Source: Ilyobacter polytropus DSM 2926
GTDB taxonomy: Bacteria; Fusobacteriota; Fusobacteriia; Fusobacteriales; Fusobacteriaceae
Direction: 5' to 3'
Assembly (NCBI RefSeq): GCF_000165505.1
Contig: NC_014633.1
Span: forward strand, 124,001 to 188,000
DNA length: 64,000 nucleotides
This document shows positions 15,253 through 22,472 of the stretch, one piece after another. Both the position numbers and the translations under genes were made by a program. Position 1 is the first letter of the stretch. The number at the start of each line of letters is the position of its first letter. Below the pieces are notes generated by a model. It did no database searches, was not told the origin of the DNA, and saw nothing but the letters and a program-made list of their open reading frames with translations.

Positions 15253-16119
15253 ATGGCAGAAAAGATAGCTAAAAATGACATTATACAAAAGGCAGCAACT
15301 AACAGATCTGTAACTAAAAAGAAAAGTAACAGCATATATGACCTTATCTCAAGCGATAAGATGAAAAGCCAGTTTGCTATGGCATTACCAAAACATGTTG
15401 ATACAGAAAGGTTTGTAAGAATAGCTCTTACATGCATCAGACAGAATCCAAAATTGGCAGAATGTAGCAGAGAAAGTCTATTGGGTGCTCTTATGACATC
15501 TTCTCAACTTGGATTAGAACCCGGTGGAGTATTAGGGCAAGCTTACTTAATTCCATTCTCTGTTAAAGGGCAAATGGAATGCCAATTTCAAATTGGGTAT
15601 AAAGGTATGTTGGAGCTTCTAAGGAGATCAAAACAACTTTCAAATATAAGAGTTCACACAGTATATGAAAATGACGAGTTTGAAATAGGTTATGGATTAG
15701 ACTGTACTCTTAATCATAAACCAGTTTTTAAAAACAGAGGAAATATGATCGGATTTTATTCCGTTGCGGAGCTAAAAGACGGTTCAAAACAATTTCATTT
15801 CATGTCCTATGATGATGTAGTAGAGCACGAAAAAAAGCATAGGAAAGGAAATTACCAAAGTAATGTATGGAAACAACATTTTGAAGCTATGGCACATAAA
15901 ACAGTAGTTAAGCAACTTATGAAGTGGCTGCCTGTTTCGGTTGAGTATCTTGAAATGGCTTCTAAAGACGAGGGCGTATATAAAGCCAGTGAAGAAAACC
16001 TTAAGGACGTTACTGAGGAAGTAGTAGCTCCAACTTTAGATTATGATGAAGATACCGGAGAGATAATGGAATCTGAGGATAATTCAGCTGACAACGTCAT
16101 AAGTGACGTTTTTAAATAG
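15253..16119 (+). CDS. recT: RecT-family single-strand annealing protein
   Basis: A 288-residue protein of the RecT family. Diagnostic segments are ALTCIRQNPKLAECSRESLL, the GLEPGGVLGQAYLIPF core at about residues 92-107 and QFQIGYKGMLELLRRS. An acidic C-terminal tail (residues 245-288) is typical and may bind single-stranded DNA-binding protein. With the YqaJ exonuclease it forms a phage homologous-recombination pair that repairs or circularises replicating phage DNA. The ribosome site is TAGGAGGAATC. Length and order are normal for the family. Confidence 0.93.
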   Translation: MAEKIAKNDIIQKAATNRSVTKKKSNSIYDLISSDKMKSQFAMALPKHVDTERFVRIALTCIRQNPKLAECSRESLLGALMTSSQLGLEPGGVLGQAYLIPFSVKGQMECQFQIGYKGMLELLRRSKQLSNIRVHTVYENDEFEIGYGLDCTLNHKPVFKNRGNMIGFYSVAELKDGSKQFHFMSYDDVVEHEKKHRKGNYQSNVWKQHFEAMAHKTVVKQLMKWLPVSVEYLEMASKDEGVYKASEENLKDVTEEVVAPTLDYDEDTGEIMESEDNSADNVISDVFK

Positions 16120-16184
16120 ATGTGGAGGGTGGGTTCCAGTCTGCCTTCCTAGATAAAAATTTTGTCTGGAGGTTTTTAAGGGGT

Positions 16185-16487
16185 ATGGATTGGACTAAGG
16201 AAAAGATAAAGAAACTGAAAAAGATGAGAACAGAAGGGGTACATTACTACGGGATTGGGCTTGTCCTGGGGTGTTCTGAAAATGCTGTCAGGCAGGCTGT
16301 ACAGAAGTTTATTTTCAAGCCTGGGAGACCTAGCAAAACTGACAGCAGGATAGATATGTCAAAAAGGAAAGTAGCTCTGAGAAGCGGTAGCCAGTACGCC
16401 CTTCACGACTTAGGGTTGCCTAAAAACACCTTTGTGGGGTGGGCTATGAAGGGAGATATACCGAAGGACTTTATAATCGTATTTTAG
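16185..16487 (+). CDS. HTH phage protein
   Basis: About 100 residues from ATG 16185; GGAGG lies 12 bases upstream and an extra AAGGGG is directly adjacent, so the start is not certain (the frame stays open back to GTG 16122). Residues 3-45 (WTKEKIKKLKKMRTEGVHYY, then LGCSENAVRQAVQKF) are a Myb/sigma-like helix-turn-helix. The rest is basic with GWAMKGDIPKDFIIVF at the end. Probably a DNA-binding regulator in the recombination operon. Confidence 0.6.
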   Translation: MDWTKEKIKKLKKMRTEGVHYYGIGLVLGCSENAVRQAVQKFIFKPGRPSKTDSRIDMSKRKVALRSGSQYALHDLGLPKNTFVGWAMKGDIPKDFIIVF

Positions 16488-16494
16488 AAGTGAT

Positions 16495-16548
16495 ATGAAT
16501 GAAAAAGAGAGATATAACCGAAGAAAGAAAATGGCTGGAATTAGTTAG
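16495..16548 (+). CDS. Possible 17-residue basic peptide
   Basis: ATG 16495 to TAG 16548 encodes MNEKERYNRRKKMAGIS. It lies between the HTH gene and the excisionase-like gene; the ribosome site is weak (GTGATATG). Listed only because it fits the gap. Confidence 0.2.
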   Translation: MNEKERYNRRKKMAGIS

Positions 16549-16560
16549 GAGGGATTATAT

Positions 16561-16749
16561 ATGAAACAAATGCTAACCGTTGAAGATGTGATGAATATAT
16601 GTCAAGTAAAAGAAAGTAAAGCTTATAAGCTTATGAAACAAGTTAATAATGAAATGGAAAAAGAAGGGTATATTGTTATCAGAGGAAGAGTAAACTCTAA
16701 GTATTTAATGAAAAAGCTAGGGATAGTCTCAGAGGAACCAGTGAGTTAG
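16561..16749 (+). CDS. Excisionase-like / HTH protein
   Basis: A 62-residue protein with a MerR/excisionase-type helix-turn-helix: LTVEDVMNICQVKESKAYKL at residues 4-23, then a wing IVIRGRVNSKYLMKKLG. Such proteins upstream of a tyrosine integrase usually direct excision or act as the DNA-targeting domain. The stop TAG ends at 16749 and the integrase ATG begins at 16750, so the two are translated together. Ribosome site TTAGGAGGG. Confidence 0.75.
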   Translation: MKQMLTVEDVMNICQVKESKAYKLMKQVNNEMEKEGYIVIRGRVNSKYLMKKLGIVSEEPVS

Positions 16750-17838
16750 ATGCCAGTCTATAAAGATGGTAAAAAATGGAGAGTTGTATACACTTTTAAT
16801 CAGTGTGGCGAATTAAAACAATCCCAAAAGAGAGGTTTCAAAACTAAAAAGGAGGCCTCTCTTTGGGAGAGTGAACACAAGCTCAAAGGAAGTAAGTCAG
16901 TTAATATGACATTCACTTCCTTTTATGACTTATATATGGGAGATATAAAACCAAGAGTTGCTGAAACTACATATCATTTGAAGGAGTTAATATTCAAAAA
17001 TAGCATTCTTCCTTATTTTCAAAATATGAAGATGTCGAAAATAACACCTATAATAATCAGAGATTTTCAAAATAAATTGATCACAGGGACTAATCCAAAA
17101 ACTGGGAATCCTTATAAGGCACACTATATACAAAAGATTAATGCTCAACTTTCGGCACTTATGAACCATGCTGTGAATTTCTATGAACTTAAAGAAAACC
17201 CATGTAAAAAAGCAGGGCCTTTAAAATTAAGATATGATAAAAAAATAAACTTTTGGACATTAGAAGAGTTTGAAAAATTTACTGAGGTTATAGAACATAA
17301 GCCAATGAGTTATACAGCTTTTAATATCCTATTTTGGACAGGAATAAGAGTTGGAGAACTTCTAGCCTTAACATTAAGTGACGTAGATCTCAAAAAAGGA
17401 ATTATGAAAATAGATAAATCTTATGCTAGATTAAAAGGGAAAAATATAATTAAATCAACTAAAAATGAAAGCAGTGAAAGAACTATAAAGCTGCCTCAAA
17501 ACTTGGTTGAATTGCTAAAAAAATATGTTAAAATGATGTATGGATTAACCCAAGAAGACAGACTTTTTCCAATGACTAAAGAAGTCTTTAAAAATGATCT
17601 TGTAAGGTATTGTGATAAAGCAGGTGTGAAAAAAATTACGCCTCACGACCTGAGACATTCTCATGCTAGTTTGTTGATAAATTCAGGAATAAACCCACTA
17701 GCTATATCAAAGAGACTTGGACACGCTAAAGTGGATATGACATTGAATACTTATTCTCATCTATACCAATCTACAGAGGATAAAATGATTGAGTTATTGG
17801 AAGAGGTCAGTGGCAAAGTTTTGGCAAAGAAAAATTAA
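16750..17838 (+). CDS. int: Prophage tyrosine integrase
   Basis: A 362-residue integrase of the Tn916/lambda type. Residues 1-55 are an AP2-like arm-binding domain (MPVYKDGKKWRVVYTF), residues 60-160 the core-binding helices and 175-350 the catalytic domain: first arginine in FWTGIRVGELLAL at about residue 200, the H-x-x-R box in HDLRHSHASLL near residue 298, LGHAKVD near 327 and the nucleophilic tyrosine in TLNTYSHLY near 340. All catalytic positions are present. The gene ends about 100 bases before the tRNA-derived attachment site, the normal position for the integrase at one prophage end. Confidence 0.95.
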   Translation: MPVYKDGKKWRVVYTFNQCGELKQSQKRGFKTKKEASLWESEHKLKGSKSVNMTFTSFYDLYMGDIKPRVAETTYHLKELIFKNSILPYFQNMKMSKITPIIIRDFQNKLITGTNPKTGNPYKAHYIQKINAQLSALMNHAVNFYELKENPCKKAGPLKLRYDKKINFWTLEEFEKFTEVIEHKPMSYTAFNILFWTGIRVGELLALTLSDVDLKKGIMKIDKSYARLKGKNIIKSTKNESSERTIKLPQNLVELLKKYVKMMYGLTQEDRLFPMTKEVFKNDLVRYCDKAGVKKITPHDLRHSHASLLINSGINPLAISKRLGHAKVDMTLNTYSHLYQSTEDKMIELLEEVSGKVLAKKN

Positions 17839-17878
17839 AAAAAGGGTATAAAACACCATAAAAAACTAAAACACAAAA

Positions 17879-18020
17879 ATAAGAACCATTGAAAATAAAG
17901 GGATACAGAATATATAAAAAGTTGCCAAAGTATGGTAAGGTAGAGGTCGCCGGTTCGACTCCGGCAGGTGGCACCACTGAAAATAACACTTAGAGCAGGA
18001 CTTCGGTTCTGCTTTTTTTT
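17879..18020 (+). repeat. Attachment-site repeat copy 1: tRNA 3' end plus terminator
   Basis: 17941-17976 reads as the 3' part of a tRNA: T-stem GCCGG (17949-17953), loop TTCGACT, stem CCGGC, acceptor strand AGGTGGC, A and CCA (17974-17976). No matching 5' acceptor strand (GCCACCT) exists upstream, so this is not a whole tRNA. A terminator hairpin with a TTCG tetraloop follows (17994-18013, T-tract to 18020). The segment is repeated in direct orientation at about 44342-44482. The tRNA identity is uncertain; the variable-loop form is threonine-like. Confidence 0.8.
17994..18020 (+). terminator. tRNA-type rho-independent terminator
   Basis: AGCAGGAC and GTTCTGCT form an 8-pair stem with one G-T pair around TTCG, followed by eight T. 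It would originally have terminated the tRNA gene and now stops transcription out of the integrase gene. Confidence 0.85.
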
Positions 18021-18265
18021 ATTTGGTAGCAAAATGGTTGTTTTTCTTGATTACTTTTTCTTCCTTGGAAGGATATAAGTGTGAATAGGTATCAAGAGTT
18101 ATATCTACTTTAGCATGGCCTAATCTCTTTAAAATTATCATATGGTTAACATCATTATTTATTAGTAAGGAAGCATGGCTGTGTCTAAGGTCATGAACTC
18201 TTATCTTTTTTACCTCTGCAATCTTATGATATCTTGTTATATCATTTCTAAACAGATAATGTTCT
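18019..18265 (-). pseudogene. Integrase relic, C-terminal catalytic fragment
   Basis: The minus strand is open for about 82 codons and encodes the end of a tyrosine recombinase: VHDLRHSHASLL, KRLGHAKVDITLDTYSHLYP with the H-x-x-R box, LGH and nucleophilic tyrosine. It is clearly homologous to the C-terminus of the intact integrase at 16750, but faces it across the attachment site. A stop (TAG) cuts the frame upstream and no N-terminal part remains. The stop codon overlaps the T-tract of the tRNA terminator. I read it as the leftover integrase of a second, older element inserted at the same tRNA. Confidence 0.85.
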
Positions 18266-18310
18266 CTAGAAAAGTATAATTGTATTAATAACTTTTAGGA
18301 GAAAACTACT

Positions 18311-18631
18311 ATGAATAAAAACAACTTAAATATTTATGCTGATTTTTTAATTGCATCTTCAAAATATGCTCATTCTCCAGATCTTAAAAAGATAACAAAT
18401 GATAGATACTCTGAGGACAAAATATACCGTTTTCTAAGTTCCGGTGAATTTTGTGAAAAGAACTTTTGGTTAACGATTAAACCTACGCTTAAGAGTATTC
18501 AGAACAATAATGCCTGTATATCTGTAGATAATACAATTATCGAGAAACCACATATCAAGGAAAATGAAGTTGTTTCTTATTACTACGACCACACTAAATC
18601 TAAATGTGTTAAAGGTGTTAATTTACTTTAG
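18311..18631 (+). pseudogene. Truncated DDE transposase, N-terminal fragment
   Basis: A 106-residue frame (MNKNNLNIYADFLIASSKYA ...) that contains ACISVDNTIIEKPHIKENE and YYYDHTKSKCVKGVNLL. This matches the region around the first catalytic aspartate (I-(D/E/S)-V-D-x-T) of IS4/IS701-like transposases, which normally continue for another 200 or more residues. Here it stops just after GVNLL. A good ribosome site (TTTTAGGAGAA) remains. It is part of the mobile debris between the attachment repeat and the first metabolic gene. Confidence 0.6.
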
Positions 18632-18655
18632 TTAATAAATAGATATTTTAGCGTG

Positions 18656-18685
18656 ACTCTCGGAAATTTATTCTGAGAGTTTTTT
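18656..18685 (+). terminator. Terminator hairpin
   Basis: ACTCTCGGAA pairs with TTCTGAGAGT (18656-18680) with one mismatch and is followed by TTTTT. It isolates the transposase fragment from the downstream metabolic genes. The rest of 18686-18878 is AT-rich and presumably holds their promoter. Confidence 0.7.
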
Positions 18686-18878
18686 ATATTTTTAGAAACT
18701 TTAAGAGCTCATAATAGCATAAAGCAGATCTAATCTATTTTCATAGTTCATGACTATGATGTTATGAAAAAGCTTTTCAATTATAAAATTTGGGAATGTT
18801 TATATATAAAAAAACTGTATTTTAAATAATTTTGATAAAAAGGTAGACTTTTATTAAACAAAGTTTAAAGGAGGATGG

Positions 18879-20039
18879 ATGAAAATAGAAGCTGCCAAGA
18901 AAATTTTCGGTGAAATATTGAGGGAACAGTTAGAAAAAATAGAGAAAATAAAATCCTTTAAAGACAGTATAGACTACAAAAATTTAGACAAAATTATTAT
19001 AGGGGTTATAGACGGAGATGGTATAGGACCCATCATAATGGAGCAGACAAAAAGAATAATAAATGAACTCCTGAAGTCTGAAATCGATGCAGGGGGAATA
19101 GAGATAAAGAATATAAAGGGACTTACCATAGAAAACAGAGTTTCCAAGATGGAGTCTGTACCATCTGATATTTTGGATGAGATTAAAAAATGTCACGTTA
19201 TTTTGAAGGGGCCTTGTACAACTCCTAGAGCAGGTGATCCATGGCCGAATCTAACAAGTGCCAATGCTGTACTGAGAAGGGAACTGGATCTGTTTAGCAA
19301 TGTTCGGCCGGTGTCCATTCCCGGTAAAGGTGTGGACTGGATATTTTTCAGGGAGAATATAGAGGGAGGTTATGCCCTAGGAAGCAAGGGTATACAGGTA
19401 GATGAAAATTTAGCCATCGACTTCGTACTGGAAACAAAAATAAATTCCGAACGTCTTGCTAAAAAAGCATTTGAGTACGCCAGAAACAATAACAAAAGTA
19501 ATGTCACTGTTGTTACAAAGGCAAACATAGTAAAAACTACAGACGGGAATTTTATTAAAGCTTGTAAAAAAGTGGGAGAAGACTATAAAGAGATAAATAT
19601 TGTGGAAAAACTTGCTGATGTTACAGCTGCAAGACTTACAGATCTTAAATTCAGCAAAGATTTGCAGGTATTTGTACTGCCAAATCTTTACGGCGATATT
19701 ATCTCTGATATAGCAGCAGAATTCCAAGGTGGGCGTGGAACAGCAGGAAGTGCCAATCTGGGAAATAGGTATGCTGTATTTGAAGCCATTCACGGGTCGG
19801 CTCCGGCAATGATAAAAAGCAACAGGGGGCAGTATGCTGACCCCAGCAGTCTCATGAGAGGGTTTGGAATGCTCCTTAACCATATAGGGTACAGTGATAA
19901 ATCAAAGGTATTAACAAGAGCTCTGGATATTTGCGGAGTTGAAGAGAGAAAAATTAAAATGACAAGTTCATCGAAAGGGGCTTCGGCCGAGGAGTATACA
20001 GATTACATACTAGATGAAATTAAAAAGTTGAAGTCATAA
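18879..20039 (+). CDS. Isocitrate dehydrogenase-type beta-decarboxylating dehydrogenase
   Basis: A 386-residue member of the isocitrate/isopropylmalate dehydrogenase family, with a 35-residue N-terminal extension. DGDGIGP lies near residue 46. The substrate helix reads LTSANAVLRRELDLFSNVRP at about residues 125-145: serine, asparagine and arginine at the positions that bind isocitrate, rather than the isopropylmalate pattern. The metal aspartates are in NLYGDIISDIAAE near 265-277, and HGSAP near 308 begins the cofactor loop; the family resemblance suggests NAD. Reaction inferred: NAD-dependent oxidation and decarboxylation of a 2-hydroxy-3-carboxy acid such as isocitrate. It precedes an aconitase homologue, and a close paralogue lies at 32369-33517. 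Ribosome site AAAGGAGG. Confidence 0.85.
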   Translation: MKIEAAKKIFGEILREQLEKIEKIKSFKDSIDYKNLDKIIIGVIDGDGIGPIIMEQTKRIINELLKSEIDAGGIEIKNIKGLTIENRVSKMESVPSDILDEIKKCHVILKGPCTTPRAGDPWPNLTSANAVLRRELDLFSNVRPVSIPGKGVDWIFFRENIEGGYALGSKGIQVDENLAIDFVLETKINSERLAKKAFEYARNNNKSNVTVVTKANIVKTTDGNFIKACKKVGEDYKEINIVEKLADVTAARLTDLKFSKDLQVFVLPNLYGDIISDIAAEFQGGRGTAGSANLGNRYAVFEAIHGSAPAMIKSNRGQYADPSSLMRGFGMLLNHIGYSDKSKVLTRALDICGVEERKIKMTSSSKGASAEEYTDYILDEIKKLKS

Positions 20040-20086
20040 ACAGCGGATTGAGTATAGAGGTCATTTTTAGATTATCAGGAGGGATT

Positions 20087-20335
20087 ATGAATAAAACGCT
20101 GACTGAAAAACTTATTTCAAAATCACTTGTAGAAGGAGAAATGATAAGAGGCCAAAGAATCGGGGTAAAGGCACACCAGACTCTGTCTCACGATTTAAAC
20201 GGAGTGATGTCTTATCTTGTTTTGGAGGCACTGGAGATAGACAGAGTCAAGACAGAAGTTTCGGTGCATTATACAGATCATAGATTCAGGCTGATTTTAA
20301 AAATTCAGACGATCATGAATTTGAGTATGGCATGA
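20087..20335 (+). CDS. Aconitase-family hydratase, N-terminal piece (frameshifted)
   Basis: From ATG 20087, preceded by AGGAGGG, about 82 residues: TLTEKLISKSLVEGEMIRGQ, then HQTLSHDLNGVMSYLVLEAL and VHYTDHR. This is the start of an aconitase/isopropylmalate dehydratase large domain. After DHR the frame departs from the family and stops at 20335. Reading one base differently after about 20286 gives QADFKNSDDHEFEYG, which matches the intact paralogue at 36150 (QADYKNMDDHMF) and continues into the next frame. A one-base deletion at about 20286-20288 therefore splits the gene, unless it is a sequence error. Confidence 0.85.
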   Translation: MNKTLTEKLISKSLVEGEMIRGQRIGVKAHQTLSHDLNGVMSYLVLEALEIDRVKTEVSVHYTDHRFRLILKIQTIMNLSMA

Positions 20336-22032
20336 CGTCGAAAATTGGAGTTTACGCATCTAACAAGGGGAGCGGAATCTGCCATCAGCTCCATTTGGAA
20401 CACTGGGGTATACCGGGTAAAACTTTAATCGGAGGAGATTCCCACACTGTAGCTGCCGGGGGGATAGGGATGTTTTCTATAGGGGTCGGCGGTTTTGATG
20501 GAGCTATGACTATGGCAGGAGAACCTTTTTATTTTAAAATGCCTGAAATTATCAATGTAAAACTCACAGGGAAATTAAACCCTTTTGTTTCTGCCAAAAA
20601 CATCATTTTGGAAGTGCTCAGAAGAATATCTACCAAAGGGGGAGTGGGAAAAGTTCTTGAGTATTCCGGCCATGGAGTGAAGACCCTGAATGTGGCTGAA
20701 CGTTCTACAATAACAAATATGGGTCAGGAAACTGGTGCGACCACCTCTGTTTTCCCAAGTGATGAAAATACTAAAAAATGGATGAAGGCATATAAAAGAG
20801 AAAAAGACTGGGTGCCTATGTCAGCAGATGATGGAGCCGTTTATGACGGTGTGATCGAAATTGATCTTTCTGAACTGGAGCCTCTTATAGCGCTTCCTTC
20901 TCAGCCTGATAAAGTAGTTCCTGTAAAGGAAGTGGCAGGGAGAAAGATTGACCAGGTAATGATGGGAAGCTGTACGAATACTTCTCTTCATGATCTCCTT
21001 TCAATAGCCAATATTCTTGATGGGAGACATACCAATAAAGATGTGGATGCCGGTTTATACCCCTCTACCCGAACAGTAATCAGAGAAAGTATCGCAAGAG
21101 GAGCCTACGATAAAATAATCGCTTCTGGAGTCAGGGTGTTTGAACCTGTGTGCGGCGGATGTAACGGATGTGGGTTTGCTCCTAAAACCAACGGGGTTTC
21201 ATTGAGGACAACTCCGCGTAATTTCAAAGGTAGAAGCGGGACAGCAACAGACCAGGTATACCTTGTAGCACCGGAAACAGCTGCTGCATCGACTGTCACA
21301 GGGGTAATAACTGATCCGAGGGATTTTAAAATATCTGATTATAACTACGAAATGCCAGAAGAGTTTATTTTTGACAGCAACTTATTTATTAGCCCTTCTG
21401 ATAACCCAGACGAAGTGGTTATTACCAAGGGTCCAAATATAAGGCCTCTTCCTGAGGTTCAGCCCCTTTCTGACAATGTCAGTGGGGAGATTTTATTAAA
21501 ACTGGATGATAATATAACTACCGACCATATCTGTCCGGCAGGGGCTTTATATCTGCCAATAAGATCTAATATTCCTGAGATGTCTAAACATGCGTTTAAA
21601 GTTGTAGATGAAAACTTTGCTGAAAGAGCTAATAAATCTGACGGGGGAATTTTAGTTGCAGGAGTTAATTACGGTCAGGGCTCAAGTAGGGAGCAGGCTG
21701 CAATACTTCCAAGATATCTCGGAGTAAAGACCGTTATTGCCAAAGATTTTGCAAGGTTACATCTTGCAAATATGGTGAACTGGGGACTTTTACCTCTCAC
21801 ATTTATAAATGATGAAGACTATGAAAACCTGGATCAAGAAGACCTGCTGTCAATTGATGCCACGGAACTTGTGGAAGGTAAAAAATATACCGTGTTTAAT
21901 AAAAGTAAAAATATTAAGTTTGAAGTTACTTCTCCACTGTGCCAAAAGGACCTCGCTGCAGTTAAAGCAGGGGGAACTATCAATGTAGTTAAAAATAAAT
22001 TAAAAGCTGAAAAAATAGATAATTTTAAATAG
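20332..22032 (+). CDS. Aconitase-family hydratase, main part (frameshifted)
   Basis: 566 residues holding the rest of a fused large-plus-small-subunit aconitase. Motifs: GGDSHTVAAGGIGMF (substrate loop), the [4Fe-4S] cysteines in MGSCTNTS near residue 213 and VCGGCNGCGF near residues 280-288, and the swivelling domain with DDNITTDHICPAG and NYGQGSSREQAA. The ATG at 20332 overlaps the previous stop and could allow separate translation, but lacks the N-terminal residues of the fold. With the preceding dehydrogenase it would carry out a hydrate-then-oxidise pair as in citrate to 2-oxoglutarate. Total length, once joined, is about 645 residues, the normal size of this aconitase subgroup. Confidence 0.88.
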   Translation: MTSKIGVYASNKGSGICHQLHLEHWGIPGKTLIGGDSHTVAAGGIGMFSIGVGGFDGAMTMAGEPFYFKMPEIINVKLTGKLNPFVSAKNIILEVLRRISTKGGVGKVLEYSGHGVKTLNVAERSTITNMGQETGATTSVFPSDENTKKWMKAYKREKDWVPMSADDGAVYDGVIEIDLSELEPLIALPSQPDKVVPVKEVAGRKIDQVMMGSCTNTSLHDLLSIANILDGRHTNKDVDAGLYPSTRTVIRESIARGAYDKIIASGVRVFEPVCGGCNGCGFAPKTNGVSLRTTPRNFKGRSGTATDQVYLVAPETAAASTVTGVITDPRDFKISDYNYEMPEEFIFDSNLFISPSDNPDEVVITKGPNIRPLPEVQPLSDNVSGEILLKLDDNITTDHICPAGALYLPIRSNIPEMSKHAFKVVDENFAERANKSDGGILVAGVNYGQGSSREQAAILPRYLGVKTVIAKDFARLHLANMVNWGLLPLTFINDEDYENLDQEDLLSIDATELVEGKKYTVFNKSKNIKFEVTSPLCQKDLAAVKAGGTINVVKNKLKAEKIDNFK

Positions 22033-22042
22033 GAGGAGACCA

Positions 22043-22354
22043 ATGCCAAAGATACTATGTCAAAATATTAAAGAAGAAACAATCTCGGAAGTGAGCAAAG
22101 ATCTTACTTTGGAACTTGCAGATATTTTAGGGATACCTAAAGAAAGAATCTCTTTTATTGTTCCCAGCTGTGAAGAGTTCATTATAAAAGAGGGGGAGAA
22201 ATCAAAAGCTCCACATTATATTAAGATTACGTGGAGAGAAAGACCTGAAGATTTGATGCAGGCTGTGGCAAAATCTATAAAGGCACATTTTTCAAAAGCA
22301 GGAGTAGATAATTCCCCAATTTATTTTGAAAATATCTTTAAAAAAATAAAATAA
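22043..22354 (+). CDS. DUF1904 protein (tautomerase superfamily)
   Basis: A 103-residue protein. After the initiator methionine comes proline (MPKILCQNI), the residue that acts as the catalytic base in 4-oxalocrotonate tautomerase/MIF-fold enzymes. The pattern (K-D-L ... LADILGIPKERISFIV ... ITWRERPEDLMQAVAKSI) fits DUF1904. The function of this group is not established; enol-keto or double-bond tautomerisation of a pathway intermediate is a reasonable guess given the hydratase and dehydrogenase upstream. It follows the aconitase by 10 bases with GGAGGAG as ribosome site, so it belongs to the same operon. Confidence 0.75.
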   Translation: MPKILCQNIKEETISEVSKDLTLELADILGIPKERISFIVPSCEEFIIKEGEKSKAPHYIKITWRERPEDLMQAVAKSIKAHFSKAGVDNSPIYFENIFKKIK

Positions 22355-22417
22355 GTAATGTTAAATTGTAGAATTAATTTTAAATTTTGATAACAAGCTG
22401 AAAAATAATGATTTTAG

Positions 22418-22454
22418 AAACACCCTTACCTTGAAAAAGGAAGGGTGTTTTGCT
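22418..22454 (+). terminator. Rho-independent terminator after the DUF1904 gene
   Basis: AAACACCCTT (22418-22427) pairs perfectly with AAGGGTGTTT (22441-22450); the loop contains a second small stem (CCTT with AAGG). T-rich sequence follows. It ends the dehydrogenase-aconitase-DUF1904 unit, though the next gene starts only about 20 bases later, so read-through or attenuation is possible. Confidence 0.8.
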
Positions 22455-22472
22455 TGGAAAAAGGAGGTCAAA

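Noticed and set aside
17930-17976. A complete tRNA gene next to the integrase
   Set aside because: Only the T-arm and 3' acceptor strand are present; there is no 5' acceptor, D-arm or anticodon arm upstream.
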